A DNA stretch of 64,000 nt from Palsa-504 sp963789225 (lineage in GTDB: Bacteria > Actinomycetota > Actinomycetes > Streptosporangiales > Streptosporangiaceae), in the NCBI GenBank assembly GCA_963789225.1, contig CAWBKD010000022.1, positions 1 through 64,000 on the forward strand, in the 5' to 3' direction. The translations under genes and the position numbers were made by a program. The notes beneath the pieces were generated by a model that was given only the letters and a program-made list of their open reading frames with translations, ran no database searches and was not told where the DNA came from. This document shows, one piece after another, positions 32,560 to 41,090 of the stretch; position 1 is the first letter of the stretch; every line of letters starts with the position of its first letter.

Positions 32560-33708
32560 ATGCGTGTGGCGATCAACCTCTTGACAGACCATCCCGAGCA
32601 CCCAACCGGCGCTCACTGGGGCTTTACTCGGACCATCTCCGAGATTGCCAAGCGGCTCGAATCCGGAGAGGAGCTGCACCTCCTAGTGAGCCCCAAGTCG
32701 CGGCATCTTCACCAAGATTACGGGCCGAACGTCTTCTATATCACCTACCCGTGGTCGAACGAGCGGCGCAATCTGCGGACGCTCACTGAACATCTTTACT
32801 CACCACTGCGCTTGCCGCTTAGCGGTATCGATGTCTTTAACACCCTGATGGCGCCCTTGGCGAACATTTCGTGGTCGCTGGTACTGCACATGAAGACAAT
32901 GCACGCCTTTACCGCCCCCGAATCGCTCGCTCCGTTGGCTCGTACTTACCGCCGGTTGAACTATCCCCGCTCTACACGGGCCGCCGAAGCGATCATCATC
33001 AATTCCGAAAGCTTGCGCTCAGAGATCGAGAAGTACCTCGACGTCGATGCGCGTAAGCTCAAGCTGATCTACGAGGCGGTCGACCACGACCTGTTCCGAC
33101 CGGGTGACGCTCGTGCGGCCCGCGCATGGGTGGCATCGTACGGGGTCACGAAGCCGTTCGTGCTGTTCGTGTCGTCGCTGTGGCAGTACAAGAATTGTGA
33201 TGGACTGCTGCGGGCGTGGGCGTTGGCCCGCCGCGAACTCGGGGACCGTCAGCTCGCAATTGTAGGCGCCAGACGGGACGAGAAGTACGTCGCCCACCTG
33301 CATGCGCTGGCGGACGAACTCCAGATCATGGGAGATCTGGTCTTCGTCGGGGGGATTCCCCTTGAGGAGACCGTCCATTTCTACCGAGCGGCCGACGTGT
33401 TCGTGTATCCGTCGTTCAACGAGACTTTCGGGCTCCCTATTCTTGAGGCCATGGCGTGCGGCTGCCCAGTCGTGACCTCGGATCTCAGCTCTATGCCAGA
33501 AATCGCAGGCGGAGCAGCGGTCTTGTCCGATCCCAAGAATCCGGCATCCATCGCGCGTGGTATCACGGACGCGCTAGGGCCGTGGAAAGACCGCCTACGT
33601 GACGAGGGACTCCGCCGAGCCGCTAAATTCACATGGGGGGCGACAGCAGCGGCGACGCTCGACGTGTATCGTGAGGCCGCCGAGCGCCGGCACCATCGAC
33701 GAAAATAA
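32560..33708 (+). CDS. Family 4 glycosyltransferase
   Basis: This 382-residue GT-B enzyme retains the full donor-site signature. The C-terminal half reads FVLFVSSLWQYKNCDGLLRA (start of the donor domain), DLVFVGGIPLEETVHFYRAAD, and SFNETFGLPILEAMACGCPV, the EX7E motif with GxP loop. The N terminus MRVAINLLTDHP is the acceptor domain. ATG 32560 is preferred, with AGGA just upstream, over GTG 32545. It belongs to the group of three GT4 genes at 32.5-36.5 kb. Which linkage it forms is unknown. Confidence 0.9.
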   Translation: MRVAINLLTDHPEHPTGAHWGFTRTISEIAKRLESGEELHLLVSPKSRHLHQDYGPNVFYITYPWSNERRNLRTLTEHLYSPLRLPLSGIDVFNTLMAPLANISWSLVLHMKTMHAFTAPESLAPLARTYRRLNYPRSTRAAEAIIINSESLRSEIEKYLDVDARKLKLIYEAVDHDLFRPGDARAARAWVASYGVTKPFVLFVSSLWQYKNCDGLLRAWALARRELGDRQLAIVGARRDEKYVAHLHALADELQIMGDLVFVGGIPLEETVHFYRAADVFVYPSFNETFGLPILEAMACGCPVVTSDLSSMPEIAGGAAVLSDPKNPASIARGITDALGPWKDRLRDEGLRRAAKFTWGATAAATLDVYREAAERRHHRRK

Positions 33709-34029
33709 AGGCCTAGGCATTTGCCATGGTCCGAGTGCATCGGATCGGATATCTGCGACTTCCTCTTTGCGCTGCGCCATGGATGTTCAGCTCGATGCGC
33801 CAATCAGGCTGGGTTCACCCAAGCGGGCTACCTGCGTATGGGAGCCCCAAGCCGACTTCACTGGGCGACAGGCTGCTACCGTACCGTCGATCAGCGGCGT
33901 GCTGGGTGTCGGAAAGCGGTTGTATCAGGATTAGGCCGTCGCAGGTCTTGTGTTGCGAGTACCGCTCTTTATCAGCAGCGTCTGGACACCGGTCGCCGCC
34001 TGTTCCAGCAGATGGTGCAAAGGAACATG
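33709..34029. other. 321-bp spacer between two GT4 genes, nothing recognised
   Basis: All three forward frames are open for part of this spacer but show no family resemblance, and codon-position bias is absent. AAAGGA at 34018-34023 is the ribosome site for the next gene. A promoter may be present but was not recognised. Confidence 0.3.
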
Positions 34030-35145
34030 ATGATTCGCTTGGCTCTGCTTGTCGACAGTCCCAGCAAGCGGGCACACGGCAACGCGGCCAGTCGACTCGC
34101 TCTCGGTCTCGTCGAGACCGGTCGAGTTGAGCCGACCTTGCTGTGTTACAGCGCCGATCCCCCGCCGCCGTGGCTTCCGCCGGAGGTCCGCGTTCACCGC
34201 CTCGGTTCCGATAGGGTGACGCGTTCCCTGCCAGCCCTTGTTCGTTATCTTCGCGCGGATAAGCCGGACGTGCTGATCACGCGTCAGGTGCATGCCAATT
34301 TCGTGGGACTTGCAGCAGCAGGAATGGCTCGCATGCCACCCCGGTGGCACGGAAAGCTCGTGCTCGTTCAGGATCATCCCGTCGAGCTTTCGCACGCGAG
34401 TAACTGGCGAGACAACAAGTGGCTCGCCAAGCTGAGCTACCGCTTCGCCGACGGGCTCATCTCCCCTTCGCCGACAGTGCGGGAGAACATTATCAGCTGG
34501 TGTGGGCTGGATCCGTCGTCGACGACCGTAGTCCCCAATCCCATACCTAAGTTCTCTGGAACGCTGACATCGCCTGCTCATCCCTGGCTACGACATGGCG
34601 AACCCCCGGTGTTCGTGAGTACCGCGAATATGACTCACTGGAAGCGGATGGACCTTCTCATTGACGCCTTCTCTGACCTGCGTCGGCGCCATGACGCTCG
34701 ATTGCTTCTCGTGGGCGATGGACCGGAGCGGTCCCGCGCCACTGAACAGATTCGGCGACTCCAGCTCACTCCCCACGCACAGACAGTCGGATGGGTGGAC
34801 GACCCGCTACAATTCGCGGCCCGGGCGTGGGCGTTCGTGCTTGCCTCAGATGAGGAGGGCTTCGCGCAGGTGCTGACCGAGGCGATGAGTGTCGGCTGTC
34901 CCGTCATTACCACAGACGCGCAGGGGGGTGGGCCCCGCTTCGTGACCGACGACGGCAGATGCGGTCTTCTCGTTCCCCGCGACGATCGGGCGCATCTCGC
35001 CCAGGCAATGGAGACGATGCTGCAACCAGATATACGGGCGAGATACTCGGAATTGGGTCGACAGCGGACCGAGGAACTGTCACCAGCGGTCTGCGGCGGC
35101 GCGCTAGTGAGCTTTCTCTCCGAGCACGTCGGACTGGGCAGGTGA
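34030..35145 (+). CDS. Family 4 glycosyltransferase
   Basis: This 371-residue GT-B enzyme begins MIRLALLVDSPSKRAHGNAAS. The acceptor domain contains KPDVLITRQVHANFVGL. The donor domain contains VFVSTANMTHWKRMDLLIDAF, LLLVGDGPERSRA, and DEEGFAQVLTEAMSVGCPVI (EX7E). ATG 34030 has AAAGGA five bases upstream; ATG 34027 is too close to it. The frame is open further upstream to 33721, but that part lacks resemblance to GTs. It converges on the GT4 gene at 35199. Confidence 0.9.
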   Translation: MIRLALLVDSPSKRAHGNAASRLALGLVETGRVEPTLLCYSADPPPPWLPPEVRVHRLGSDRVTRSLPALVRYLRADKPDVLITRQVHANFVGLAAAGMARMPPRWHGKLVLVQDHPVELSHASNWRDNKWLAKLSYRFADGLISPSPTVRENIISWCGLDPSSTTVVPNPIPKFSGTLTSPAHPWLRHGEPPVFVSTANMTHWKRMDLLIDAFSDLRRRHDARLLLVGDGPERSRATEQIRRLQLTPHAQTVGWVDDPLQFAARAWAFVLASDEEGFAQVLTEAMSVGCPVITTDAQGGGPRFVTDDGRCGLLVPRDDRAHLAQAMETMLQPDIRARYSELGRQRTEELSPAVCGGALVSFLSEHVGLGR

Positions 35146-35198
35146 CACTTCTACGCGACGTCGGCCGGTGCTCACCCCAGCTTCCCAGCGTTCCCTCG

Positions 35199-36488
35199 TT
35201 AATCCCTAGATCCCTGGCCACCTCCGCGATCAGCCGACCTTGAGGACTTGGGAACCTTTGGGCACACCCCTCCGGCGGGCTCAGGCGTATCGCCCTCAAA
35301 CAGGAAGGACAGTAGCCGGGGACAGACGACGTTTGCGTCGAAGTCTCGGCGGAATCGCTCGCCCGCGGCGGTCGCCGCCATCAATCGCGCCCGCTCGTTG
35401 TCGAGCAGGTTAATCAGCGTGGCTGCGGCCTCGGCTGGATCGTCGAGGGACCAGAACCTAGCCTCGGCGCCGTCGTCGCAGAGCTCAGAGATGCCTCCGC
35501 TGTTGCTTGTCACGATGGGAAGACCCGCAGCCATCGCCTCTATGATTGCCAAGGGTAGCGATTCGGAGTACGAAGCGTGGACGTAGGCCCGGTAGCCTGG
35601 CAGCAAGTCGCGGACGTCGGGCCGGAACCCACGGAAGCGGACCTGTTCTTCCAGGCCTAGGGAGCGGGTATCGTGCAGGAGGTCTTTCCGGAGCGGTCCA
35701 TCGCCGAACACGTCGAGGGTTAGGGATCGTCCAGTCCTTCTGGCTTCAGCTAGGACTCTGAGCAGGAACCGATGGTTCTTCGCAATCTCAAGCCTGCCGG
35801 TAGTGACTAGGTCCCCTTGGGGACCCGGGGCTGGCCTAGAGTGGAACTGTGCCACAAAGTTGCCGATAACTGTGGAGGGAACTCCCGCAGCCTCTGGAAG
35901 CCAGCTCAGGAGCGCATTCCGCGCCCACTGGGAAACATATACTAGACCGTCGACCTGTGGGATTACTTCCCGCTCGGCTTGCCTGATTGCTCGAAACAGA
36001 GTCCCGTCGCGCCTGATCTCTTCACTGTCGGCGTATTCGTCAGCCCGGGAGATCCGGAAATGAACCGCCATAACCACGCGCTGATGCGGCCCTAGCCGGG
36101 CGCGCAAGGCCGCCCGGGCTTCCGCCGGACCCTGAGCGTAGACGACGCAGTTGCCGACCTCGGCGAGGCGTCGGCGCAGCGCATTGTGAAGGAACACCTC
36201 ATGCCAGTACAGATACCAGGCGACGCCAGCGGATCGGCTGCATCGCTCTAGCAGGAGACGACGGAGGCCGAAAACAGGTACGATAAGTGGCCTGCCCCAT
36301 GAGAACGGTGTAACGAGCATGGCGGTAGTACCTCGTTCATCAAGATAGCGACGTAGCTGTCGGACGTGAGTATGCACGCCCGTGTTGCCTTCCTCACGGA
36401 GGATGATCGCGATCACCAGTAGTGGGGAAGCGTCATCCAGGAATCGTCCGCTGACCGTGTGGGGCGGTCCACCATCGTGGTACTTCAT
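35199..36488 (-). CDS. Family 4 glycosyltransferase
   Basis: This 429-residue GT-B enzyme has an N-terminal domain with LREEGNTGVHTHVRQLRRYL, a donor domain with LVTTGRLEIAKNHRFLLRVL, LDVFGDGPLRKDLL and FRGFRPDVRDLLPGY, and the EX7E motif YSESLPLAIIEAMAAGLPIV. ATG 36488 is the best start by family alignment, although its ribosome site is weak; the frame is open to 36623 without similarity. It is read opposite to the two GT4 genes before it. The last ~25 residues are low-complexity (SSRSADRGGGQGS). Confidence 0.88.
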   Translation of the reverse strand: MKYHDGGPPHTVSGRFLDDASPLLVIAIILREEGNTGVHTHVRQLRRYLDERGTTAMLVTPFSWGRPLIVPVFGLRRLLLERCSRSAGVAWYLYWHEVFLHNALRRRLAEVGNCVVYAQGPAEARAALRARLGPHQRVVMAVHFRISRADEYADSEEIRRDGTLFRAIRQAEREVIPQVDGLVYVSQWARNALLSWLPEAAGVPSTVIGNFVAQFHSRPAPGPQGDLVTTGRLEIAKNHRFLLRVLAEARRTGRSLTLDVFGDGPLRKDLLHDTRSLGLEEQVRFRGFRPDVRDLLPGYRAYVHASYSESLPLAIIEAMAAGLPIVTSNSGGISELCDDGAEARFWSLDDPAEAAATLINLLDNERARLMAATAAGERFRRDFDANVVCPRLLSFLFEGDTPEPAGGVCPKVPKSSRSADRGGGQGSRD

Positions 36489-36717
36489 CGCTAAATGAGC
36501 CTTCGCGTTGGTTGCCGGATACGCCACCGAGCAGAAGCTCCACCGGTGCAGCACGGCAGGCCGTGGCTGTCGACGTACCCGGGTCATGCGGATGTTTCTG
36601 GCATGGTCCAAGTGGAGACGCAACGTACTGCTCGGCCACTGTCGTCTATCATAGCTCTGGGCAGTGCCCGGCTCCGTGTTCCTCGGTCTGCGCGCGTTCG
36701 GAGAAGCCTGTTATTGA

Positions 36718-36809
36718 GCGAGGCTGGCATCGGCGCGCCTGGCCACCTCCGGAGAAGTCCTGGCCACGTCAGCAGACATTAAACCAGCTACGCCGACCAA
36801 CCCGCTCAC
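36718..36809 (+). pseudogene. Left half of an open frame split by the ISAs1-family insertion
   Basis: Removing the IS and one copy of its 10-bp target joins this segment in frame with 38101-38236. The joined frame, after a TGA at 36715-36717, runs 75 codons: ARLASARLATSGEVLATSAD… then NPLTYQKYQKEHVQPYQ. No start codon is visible, so the gene was already 5'-truncated or begins in another frame. The family was not recognised. Confidence 0.4.
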
Positions 36810-38090
36810 CAGGGACGCGGCAAAGTCGTGAATTGAGGCTGTGGCCTGCGATGTCGTAACAACGGGTGAAGCGCCCGGCGTGTCCGCAGGTGGCGGGCGA
36901 GGCCCGGGCGGAACGATGGAAGTTCTCACGCTCACCATCGCCTGCCCGAGGGACACCCGCCCGCCCATGACATCTTCGCCCATGCTGCCTGCGCGCAGCC
37001 AGTACCTGCTCGATCTCCTGGCCCAGGTCCCGGATCCGCGGAAAAGGCGCGGCCGGCGGCATGCGCTGGCCGGGCTGCTCGCCGTCGGGATCGCGGCGGT
37101 GATCGCCGGATCGCGGTCGTTCGCCGCGATCGGGCAGTGGGCCGCCGACGCCGGGGCGGACGTGCTGGCCGGCTTGGGCGCGGCCCGCGGGGCGGCGGAG
37201 GAGTCCACCTTCCGGCGCGCGTTCGCCCTGGTCAGCCCCGACGTGCTCGACCGGGTCCTCGGCGCCTGGCTGCACACCAGGGCGGTGCAGGCCGGCGGCC
37301 GGCTGGTGATCGCGATCGACGGCAAGACGGTCCGCGGCGCGAAGGACAAGAACGGGAAGGCCCCGCACCTGGTCGCGGCCCTGGCGCACGGCCTCGGCGC
37401 GGTCCTCGGCCAGGTCGCCGTGGACGCGAAGTCGAACGAGATCCCGGCGGTGCGGGAGCTGCTGAAGGCGTTCGCCAGCGTGGCCGGCGCCGTCGTCACG
37501 ATCGACGCGATGCACACGCAAGGTGACACCGCGCAGGTCATCCTCGGCCGGGGCGCGGATTACGTGATGACCGTCAAGGGCAACATGCCCACGTTGTACC
37601 GGCAGCTGAAGAAGCTGCCCTGGGCTCGCATCCCCGCTGTCTCCTCCGTGAGCACGGGCCACGGCCGCCGGGCTCGCCGCACGATCAAGGCCGCGCTAGC
37701 GCCGGCCTGGATCGGGTTTGCCGGAGCCGCCCAGGTCGCGCAGCTGCGCCGCACGGTCACGACGAACGGGAAAAAGACCATCGAGGTCGTATACCTGATC
37801 ACCAGCGACCGCGATGCCGATCCGGCCGCTCTGGCGGCCTGGGTCCGCAGCCACTGGGAGATAGAAAACCGCCTTCACTGGGTCAGGGACGTGACCTATC
37901 AGGAGGACAAATCGCTGGTCAGGACCGGGAACGCACCCCGCGTGATGGCAACGCTGCGCAGCCTGGCCATCAGCTTGCTGCGCCTGGAGGGCCACATCAA
38001 CATCGCCGCCGCCAACCGCCACCACGCCCGCGACCCGCAGCGGACGCTACAACTGCTTCAGACCGCATGAACGACTTTGCCGGATCCCTG
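36810..38090 (+). mobile_element. Intact ISAs1-family insertion sequence (1281 bp)
   Basis: Imperfect terminal inverted repeats at 36810-36833 and 38067-38090 share CAGGGA, then CGGCAAAGTCGT. They are bordered by a perfect 10-bp direct repeat ACCCGCTCAC at 36800-36809 and 38091-38100, the target duplication. The single gene inside is a full-length ISAs1-type transposase. Intact ends, intact gene and identical target repeats indicate a recent, possibly still active insertion. Confidence 0.92.
36841..38070 (+). CDS. ISAs1-family transposase
   Basis: This 409-residue DDE transposase fills the element. Visible features are LLDLLAQVPDPRKRRGRRHAL (N-terminal DDE-associated domain, cited in part), VIAIDGKTVRGAKDKNG with the first catalytic Asp, VVTIDAMHTQGDTAQ with the second, and the C-terminal SHWEIENRLHWVRDVTYQED with the catalytic Glu, followed by RLEGHINIAAANRHHARDP. 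All family motifs are intact and the frame is unbroken. GTG 36841 gives the full length; ATG 36916 and ATG 36967 are other candidates. The stop lies in the right inverted repeat. Confidence 0.9.
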   Translation: MACDVVTTGEAPGVSAGGGRGPGGTMEVLTLTIACPRDTRPPMTSSPMLPARSQYLLDLLAQVPDPRKRRGRRHALAGLLAVGIAAVIAGSRSFAAIGQWAADAGADVLAGLGAARGAAEESTFRRAFALVSPDVLDRVLGAWLHTRAVQAGGRLVIAIDGKTVRGAKDKNGKAPHLVAALAHGLGAVLGQVAVDAKSNEIPAVRELLKAFASVAGAVVTIDAMHTQGDTAQVILGRGADYVMTVKGNMPTLYRQLKKLPWARIPAVSSVSTGHGRRARRTIKAALAPAWIGFAGAAQVAQLRRTVTTNGKKTIEVVYLITSDRDADPAALAAWVRSHWEIENRLHWVRDVTYQEDKSLVRTGNAPRVMATLRSLAISLLRLEGHINIAAANRHHARDPQRTLQLLQTA

Positions 38091-38100
38091 ACCCGCTCAC

Positions 38101-38236
38101 ATACCAAAAGTACCAGAAGGAACACGTCCAGCCGTATCAGAACGGCACTGTCGTGAGTCTTATGGATGGCGGTGACTGGTCCCCCTTCGGTCCGTACAGT
38201 GTTCGTGTCAGGCAAGCACGTATCATGGTGCACTAG
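38101..38236 (+). pseudogene. Right half of the open frame split by the ISAs1-family insertion
   Basis: The frame continues from 36809 and ends in a plausible protein tail: NGTVVSLMDGGDWSPFGPYS, then VRVRQARIMVH and TAG at 38234-38236. The tail is rich in aromatic and glycine residues and reads like a surface or lectin-type domain end, but no family is identified. Confidence 0.4.
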
Positions 38237-38542
38237 CTAACTGTTGGGCCAACACGTGCTCGCTACCAACCGCCGCAGCCTGGACGACAGCAACATACAA
38301 GGTGCGACCTCCTCTGAAGATCAAGGCTAGAAGATGCTGGATCCTTGCAATTACATTAAACTGTATAATATCGCTGGGCCTCTAAAGACGCGGGCTCGGC
38401 GAGCCTAAGGCCGTTTTGTAACATGTTTAGCCACGCGGATCGCGTTGGCTGGATGAGCCTGGGCCGATGCCTGGCATTCTGCAGGGCTGTTATACCTGCG
38501 GATGCCTATGGCCCCCACGAACTAACTTAGCGGGAGTCTGAC
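38237..38542. other. Spacer before the GT gene, including an AT-rich island
   Basis: No coding potential is visible in these 306 bases. TTGGGCCAA at about 38246-38254 is a short palindrome. The candidate -10 element is described separately. GGGAG at 38532-38536 is the ribosome site of the GT gene at 38543. Confidence 0.35.
38364..38369 (+). promoter_or_regulatory. Candidate -10 element upstream of the GT gene at 38543
   Basis: TATAAT, the exact consensus -10 hexamer, sits in an AT-rich island (38340-38375) that is rare in this GC-rich window, 174 bases before the next start. TTGCAA at 38345-38350 is a possible -35, but the 13-base spacing is short. It is therefore only a candidate. Confidence 0.35.
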
Positions 38543-39805
38543 ATGCGACTGCTGGTCGTATTGAATCATCTCGAACTAGGTGGCAGCCAGCTCAATGCTC
38601 TTGATTTGGCGGTTTCATCTCGTGACCGCGGCCACGACGTAATCGTTTTCGCCCCGGTCCATCAGGATCAGCCTGGACCTGTAGCGGAAATGGTTCGCTC
38701 CGCGGAGCTGCCGCTGGTCTTGGTGCGCTATCCTAATACTACGCCGATGTTCATGCCTGCTCACCGCGCAGTGGCACGAACGCTCTCTAGGACTGCTGTC
38801 GAGGAACGTATCCAGCTGGTTCATGCCTATGAGCCTCCTCTGATCCTAGATTCGTTCTATGGACCGCATCTTAGGTTTGGCATCCCGCTCGTTATTACCA
38901 TTAACGGGTCCTTTGTGCCTTGGTGGCTGCCCCGGTACCCGCCGCTCATCGTACCAATGCATAGGATGGCGGACCTAGCGGCGCCGCTGCGAACACAACC
39001 TCCAACGGTTATCGAGGTGCCAGTGAACACGGACGCTGATGACCGAGCGCTCGTCGATGGCGCAGAGTTCCGTCGTGCGCATGGACTCGGCAGCGACATC
39101 GTACTCGCGATCGTGTCCAGGCTGGACCCGGAAGTAAAGGCCCATGGCATTGAGCTCGCCATGGCTGCCGTGCGGTTCCTTGACGACCGAAGAATCCGGC
39201 TGGTGGTGACCGGGCATGGACCTTCGGCTGGCCCGCTCGGCACGTTGGCGGAGCAGGTCAACGGCACTCTTGGGCGACGCGCTGTGGTCATGACCGGTCC
39301 GCTCGCCGATCCGCGGCCGGTTTACGCGGCTGCGGACATCGCTCTCGGGATGGGCGGTTCAGCGCTTCGGTCAATGGCCTTCGGCAAGCCGTTGATCGTG
39401 CTCGGCACAAAAGGCTTCGCGAAACTTTTGCTGCCTTCCACTGCCGACGAGTTCTTGTACAGGGGCTTCTTTGGCGAAGGATCTGGCGATCTCGACCCAC
39501 GCCCTTTGGCTGCAATTATCCGCCAGCTCGCGGACCGGCCTGAATTGCGATCTGAGCTAGGTGCATCTGGCCGTCAGCTCGTCCTAGATCGGTTCAGTCT
39601 TAAGGCAGCATCTGCGGAACTTGAGAAGGTGTATGCGACAGCCGTTACCCAAGCATATCCGCGATATAGACGGATGCGGGAGGCCACCAGGGTGGCAGCG
39701 TACAGAAATGGCTCGACTTGGATTCCGGAATTTATAAAAGCTCGGCTTGGCACAAGATCCGCATCGGAGATCGAAAGGCCAGCTGCGCACAGGCGCAGCA
39801 GTTGA
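38543..39805 (+). CDS. GT-B glycosyltransferase lacking the EX7E motif
   Basis: This 420-residue protein begins MRLLVVLNHLELGGSQLNAL, the typical GT4 glycine-rich opening. It has VHAYEPPLILDSFYG and IPLVITINGSFVPWW in the acceptor domain and IVLAIVSRLDPEVKAHGIEL, VVTGHGPSAGPL, and TGPLADPRPVYAAADIALGMG in the donor domain. At the place of the donor-binding EX7E motif it has GMGGSALRSMAFGKPLIV, lacking both glutamates. Either donor use or activity differs from the other GT4 enzymes here. Its ribosome site is GGGAG six bases before ATG. It appears to be a single-gene unit in a scarred region. Confidence 0.82.
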   Translation: MRLLVVLNHLELGGSQLNALDLAVSSRDRGHDVIVFAPVHQDQPGPVAEMVRSAELPLVLVRYPNTTPMFMPAHRAVARTLSRTAVEERIQLVHAYEPPLILDSFYGPHLRFGIPLVITINGSFVPWWLPRYPPLIVPMHRMADLAAPLRTQPPTVIEVPVNTDADDRALVDGAEFRRAHGLGSDIVLAIVSRLDPEVKAHGIELAMAAVRFLDDRRIRLVVTGHGPSAGPLGTLAEQVNGTLGRRAVVMTGPLADPRPVYAAADIALGMGGSALRSMAFGKPLIVLGTKGFAKLLLPSTADEFLYRGFFGEGSGDLDPRPLAAIIRQLADRPELRSELGASGRQLVLDRFSLKAASAELEKVYATAVTQAYPRYRRMREATRVAAYRNGSTWIPEFIKARLGTRSASEIERPAAHRRSS

Positions 39806-40014
39806 GTTGCCGCGGGTGTAACTGGTCAGGTTCATTTGACCTGAGTAGGGCTAACTTGGTGCACGCTTTAATGCCATTGGATTCGGGCTTGCGGAGCACG
39901 GGTTCCGCGCGTTCTCTGGTTGCCTGATTCGCGCCTGGTCGCGCGGGAATCTGGTGCGGGCTCTGGCGTAAGGCCCGGCTTGGAGGCGCCGGTCCGGGCG
40001 CTGGTTTGCCGACG

Positions 40015-40710
40015 TCAGATCGTGCCTTGCGTCGGCCTCACCCCACGGGATGCCCGGCCCGCCCAGGCGGGAATATGCCGTTGGCGCTGCCGTGAGCTGT
40101 CAGCGCGCAGGTCGGCCTGAGCCTGGTCGGTGCGGGGGCCGGGGGAACCGGGCCATGGCTGAGGCCGCCGTGCCGCTCGGCTTGCGGGGCTTGGCCGCCC
40201 GGCCGGGGCGGTAGCTGCCTGCGGGAGCGCCGCTGTTCCAGCGAGGTGGCGACCGCGTTCCCCAAGATGTCGATGGCGTGCATACGGCGGCAAAGGCCAG
40301 CAGAAGCGCCAATCCTCCCCAGGATTCATGGGGGGATTGGCGCCCGGGATGCCGTCGTAGGGGCCGTCGCCCGAAACCAGGAGAGCCCAGACCCACATGG
40401 CGGCGGCCGCGATGGTCAGGCAGGCGCCCGACTTGGCGGCCGCCCTGGCCAGCGGCCGCCAGGGGACCGGGGCGGGCGGGCGCACCGGCCTGGCTGCGGG
40501 CGGGCGGGGCGGGATGTCGGCGGTGAGGGCGGCCAGGTTGGCGTGGGTCCGGGCGGCGATCGCCTGGGCCGCTCGCGCGTCGAGTTCGTCCTTGGTCAGC
40601 TGGCCGTGCACGAACGCGGTTTTCAGCATGTCGATCGCCTGTTCGCGGTCGGCGTCGCCTGCCCTGAGCCGACCGCGGCCCGCCGCTGCCGGGTCGTGCG
40701 GTCCTGTCAT
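40015..40710 (-). pseudogene. DUF1707 membrane protein, frameshifted in the C-terminal half
   Basis: The N-terminal part is a good DUF1707 domain: GRLRAGDADREQAIDMLKTAF, cited as AGDADREQAIDMLKTAF, then GQLTKDELDARAAQAIAAR and a hydrophobic segment (AGACLTIAAAAMWVWALL-type). Beyond residue ~135 the expected second membrane helix is split: LALLLAFAA lies in one other frame, and MHAIDILGNAVATSLEQRRS, RRQLPPRPG in the third. At least two single-base shifts are needed to restore the usual ending. ATG 40710 has GGAGG eight bases upstream. The annotated frame runs on to 40015 but is meaningless after the shift. Confidence 0.6.
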
Positions 40711-40880
40711 CACGGGCACCTCCACGCTCGCACAATGCAGGTCAAGCGTAGCGCGGCTGCTTTCCGACGGCCGTGCGCGGCCATTGTCCTCGCCTACCAG
40801 GCGGCATATGGGCCGCCGCCTTGACCGGAGCCAGATCTGGGCGTGATGCCATTTGCCGGTGCTGAGCTGAGACCACAGTA

Positions 40881-41051
40881 ATGAGTGATCGCCGGGTGGA
40901 TGACCTGGCTGGCAGGAACGTCCAGGTGTGGCCGGTGAGGATGCTGGTTGCGCTGATTACGCAGCTACCTATCTCCGCCGCCAAACACGGCACCGGCTTC
41001 TTCGAAGCCCTCGTCACGCTCGCCAAAGGCCAAACCCTGGATGCCTGCTAG
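40881..41051 (+). CDS. Short hypothetical protein (56 aa), possibly a remnant
   Basis: The frame reads MSDRRVDDLAGRNVQVWPVR, then TQLPISAAKHGTGFFEALVT and LAKGQTLDAC. It has a natural-looking composition but no recognised family, no good ribosome site and lies just inside the right copy of a 12-bp inverted repeat. It may be the tail of a lost gene. Confidence that it is translated is low. Confidence 0.25.
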   Translation: MSDRRVDDLAGRNVQVWPVRMLVALITQLPISAAKHGTGFFEALVTLAKGQTLDAC

Positions 41052-41090
41052 CACCTGATCAAACCACAACGGTTTCAGCCATCTGACCAG

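Larger units (their letters stand above)
39817..41088. repeat. 12-bp inverted repeat pair bracketing ~1.27 kb
   Basis: GTAACTGGTCAG near 39817-39829 and its exact complement CTGACCAGTTAC near 41082-41094 face each other across a segment with a broken DUF1707 gene and a 56-codon open frame. The left copy continues into a second small hairpin (TCAGGT 39826-39831 / ACCTGA 39839-39844). No target duplication was found and no transposase lies inside, so the unit could be a composite scar and not a mobile element. Confidence 0.35.

Noticed and set aside
33721..34029. Upstream extension of the GT4 frame at 34030
   Set aside because: No GT similarity before MIRLALLVDSP, and a good ribosome site supports ATG 34030.
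40742..41026. 94-codon minus-strand frame between the DUF1707 remnant and the methyltransferase gene
   Set aside because: It has no start-site support and no family resemblance, and it spans the opposing short frame and non-coding sequence.
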